A DNA stretch of 30,460 bases from a virus, in the IMG/VR virus record IMGVR_UViG_3300008120_000439, positions 1 through 30,460 of that record; one strand, written 5' to 3'. Both the position numbers and the translations under genes were made by a program. Shown piece by piece: positions 30,336 through 30,460 of this stretch (positions are counted from its first letter, which is position 1; each line of letters opens with the position of its first letter). The notes under the pieces were generated by a model. The model searched no databases, was not told the origin of the DNA, and saw only the letters and a list, made by a program, of their open reading frames with translations.

Positions 30336-30460
30336 ATGATCGACGGCGCCCTGGCATGGATTAGTTGGATTGCCCAGTGGGTGGGCCAGTTCATCCCGAA
30401 ATGGGAGGTGCTGGACCCCACCCTCGGTTGGGTGAAATTCCGCCGGGGCCGCCTCCACTC
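30336..30460 (+). CDS. N-terminus of an SPFH/band-7-like protein (partial, cut by window end)
   Basis: Only 41 codons are visible. The ORF starts at ATG 30336, 6 nt after the previous stop, and is open to the window end. Residues 1-20 are Trp/Ile-rich (ALAWISWIAQWVGQFIPKW), a likely amphipathic membrane-facing helix, followed by VLDPTLGWVKFRRGRLHS. This resembles the N-terminus of SPFH (band-7 or prohibitin-like) proteins that phages carry, where G-x-V-K-F-x-x-G-R begins the domain. Membrane-associated scaffolding is the family role. Tentative, because the rest is missing. Confidence 0.45.
   Translation, partial: MIDGALAWISWIAQWVGQFIPKWEVLDPTLGWVKFRRGRLH

Overview
This window looks like the packaging and virion-morphogenesis arm of a tailed bacteriophage, most likely a short-tailed (podovirus-like) member of Caudoviricetes from an uncultivated source. 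Every convincing gene is on the + strand, tightly packed with 1-46 nt overlaps (TAATG and TGATG junctions), in the order expected for virion genes: terminase, portal, scaffold, capsid, head-tail connector and tail, lysis, ejection proteins. No tape-measure or sheath gene is seen between connector and lysis. A family of large Gln/Ala/Gly-rich proteins sits where podoviruses keep internal virion (ejection) proteins. DNA is GC-rich (about 70-77% in hand-counted core genes). Good Shine-Dalgarno sites and sigma70-type promoters suggest a high-GC bacterial host, but its identity cannot be told from the window. I saw no tRNA, rRNA, CRISPR, insertion sequence, integrase or reverse transcriptase.

Layout. 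1-458 is a non-coding control region with many TGACAG-type motifs, several palindromes, a diverged 26-bp direct repeat and an extended -10 promoter behind a perfect 9-bp inverted repeat. 575-2892 holds a small-terminase candidate, a frame-switched small ORF, a 71-aa protein and the large terminase. 2847-5455 encodes an AT-hook-like protein and the portal. 5459-10282 is an accessory structural block: a small protein, a 1052-aa tail fibre with a low-GC centre, and a beta-repeat protein. 10313-13477 is the head block: an 80-aa protein, a structured leader, scaffold, major capsid and a probable decoration protein between two terminator-like hairpins. 13526-19520 holds a zinc-ribbon protein, head-tail connector, tail hub or stabilization protein and fibre-like proteins. 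19536-20581 is the lysis cassette (holin-like, membrane-anchored coiled coil with an apparent frameshift, GH108-type endolysin). 20583-29297 encodes proline-, glutamine- and glycine-rich proteins, probably injected or internal virion proteins, including an 888-aa protein. 29321-30460 opens a new transcription unit: metallophosphoesterase, acidic protein, and the start of an SPFH-like protein cut by the window edge.

The most interesting signals are: (a) a nested RNA-like structure directly downstream of a consensus promoter and upstream of the scaffold gene; (b) four well-formed sigma70 promoters in two pairs of near-identical design, three of them overlapping coding sequence, suggesting staged expression of structural genes; (c) the repeat-rich terminase-proximal control region, a candidate packaging or regulatory site; (d) two places where codon use and protein character jump reading frame (near 843-885 and near 20042-20050); and (e) low-GC, apparently swapped segments inside both fibre genes.
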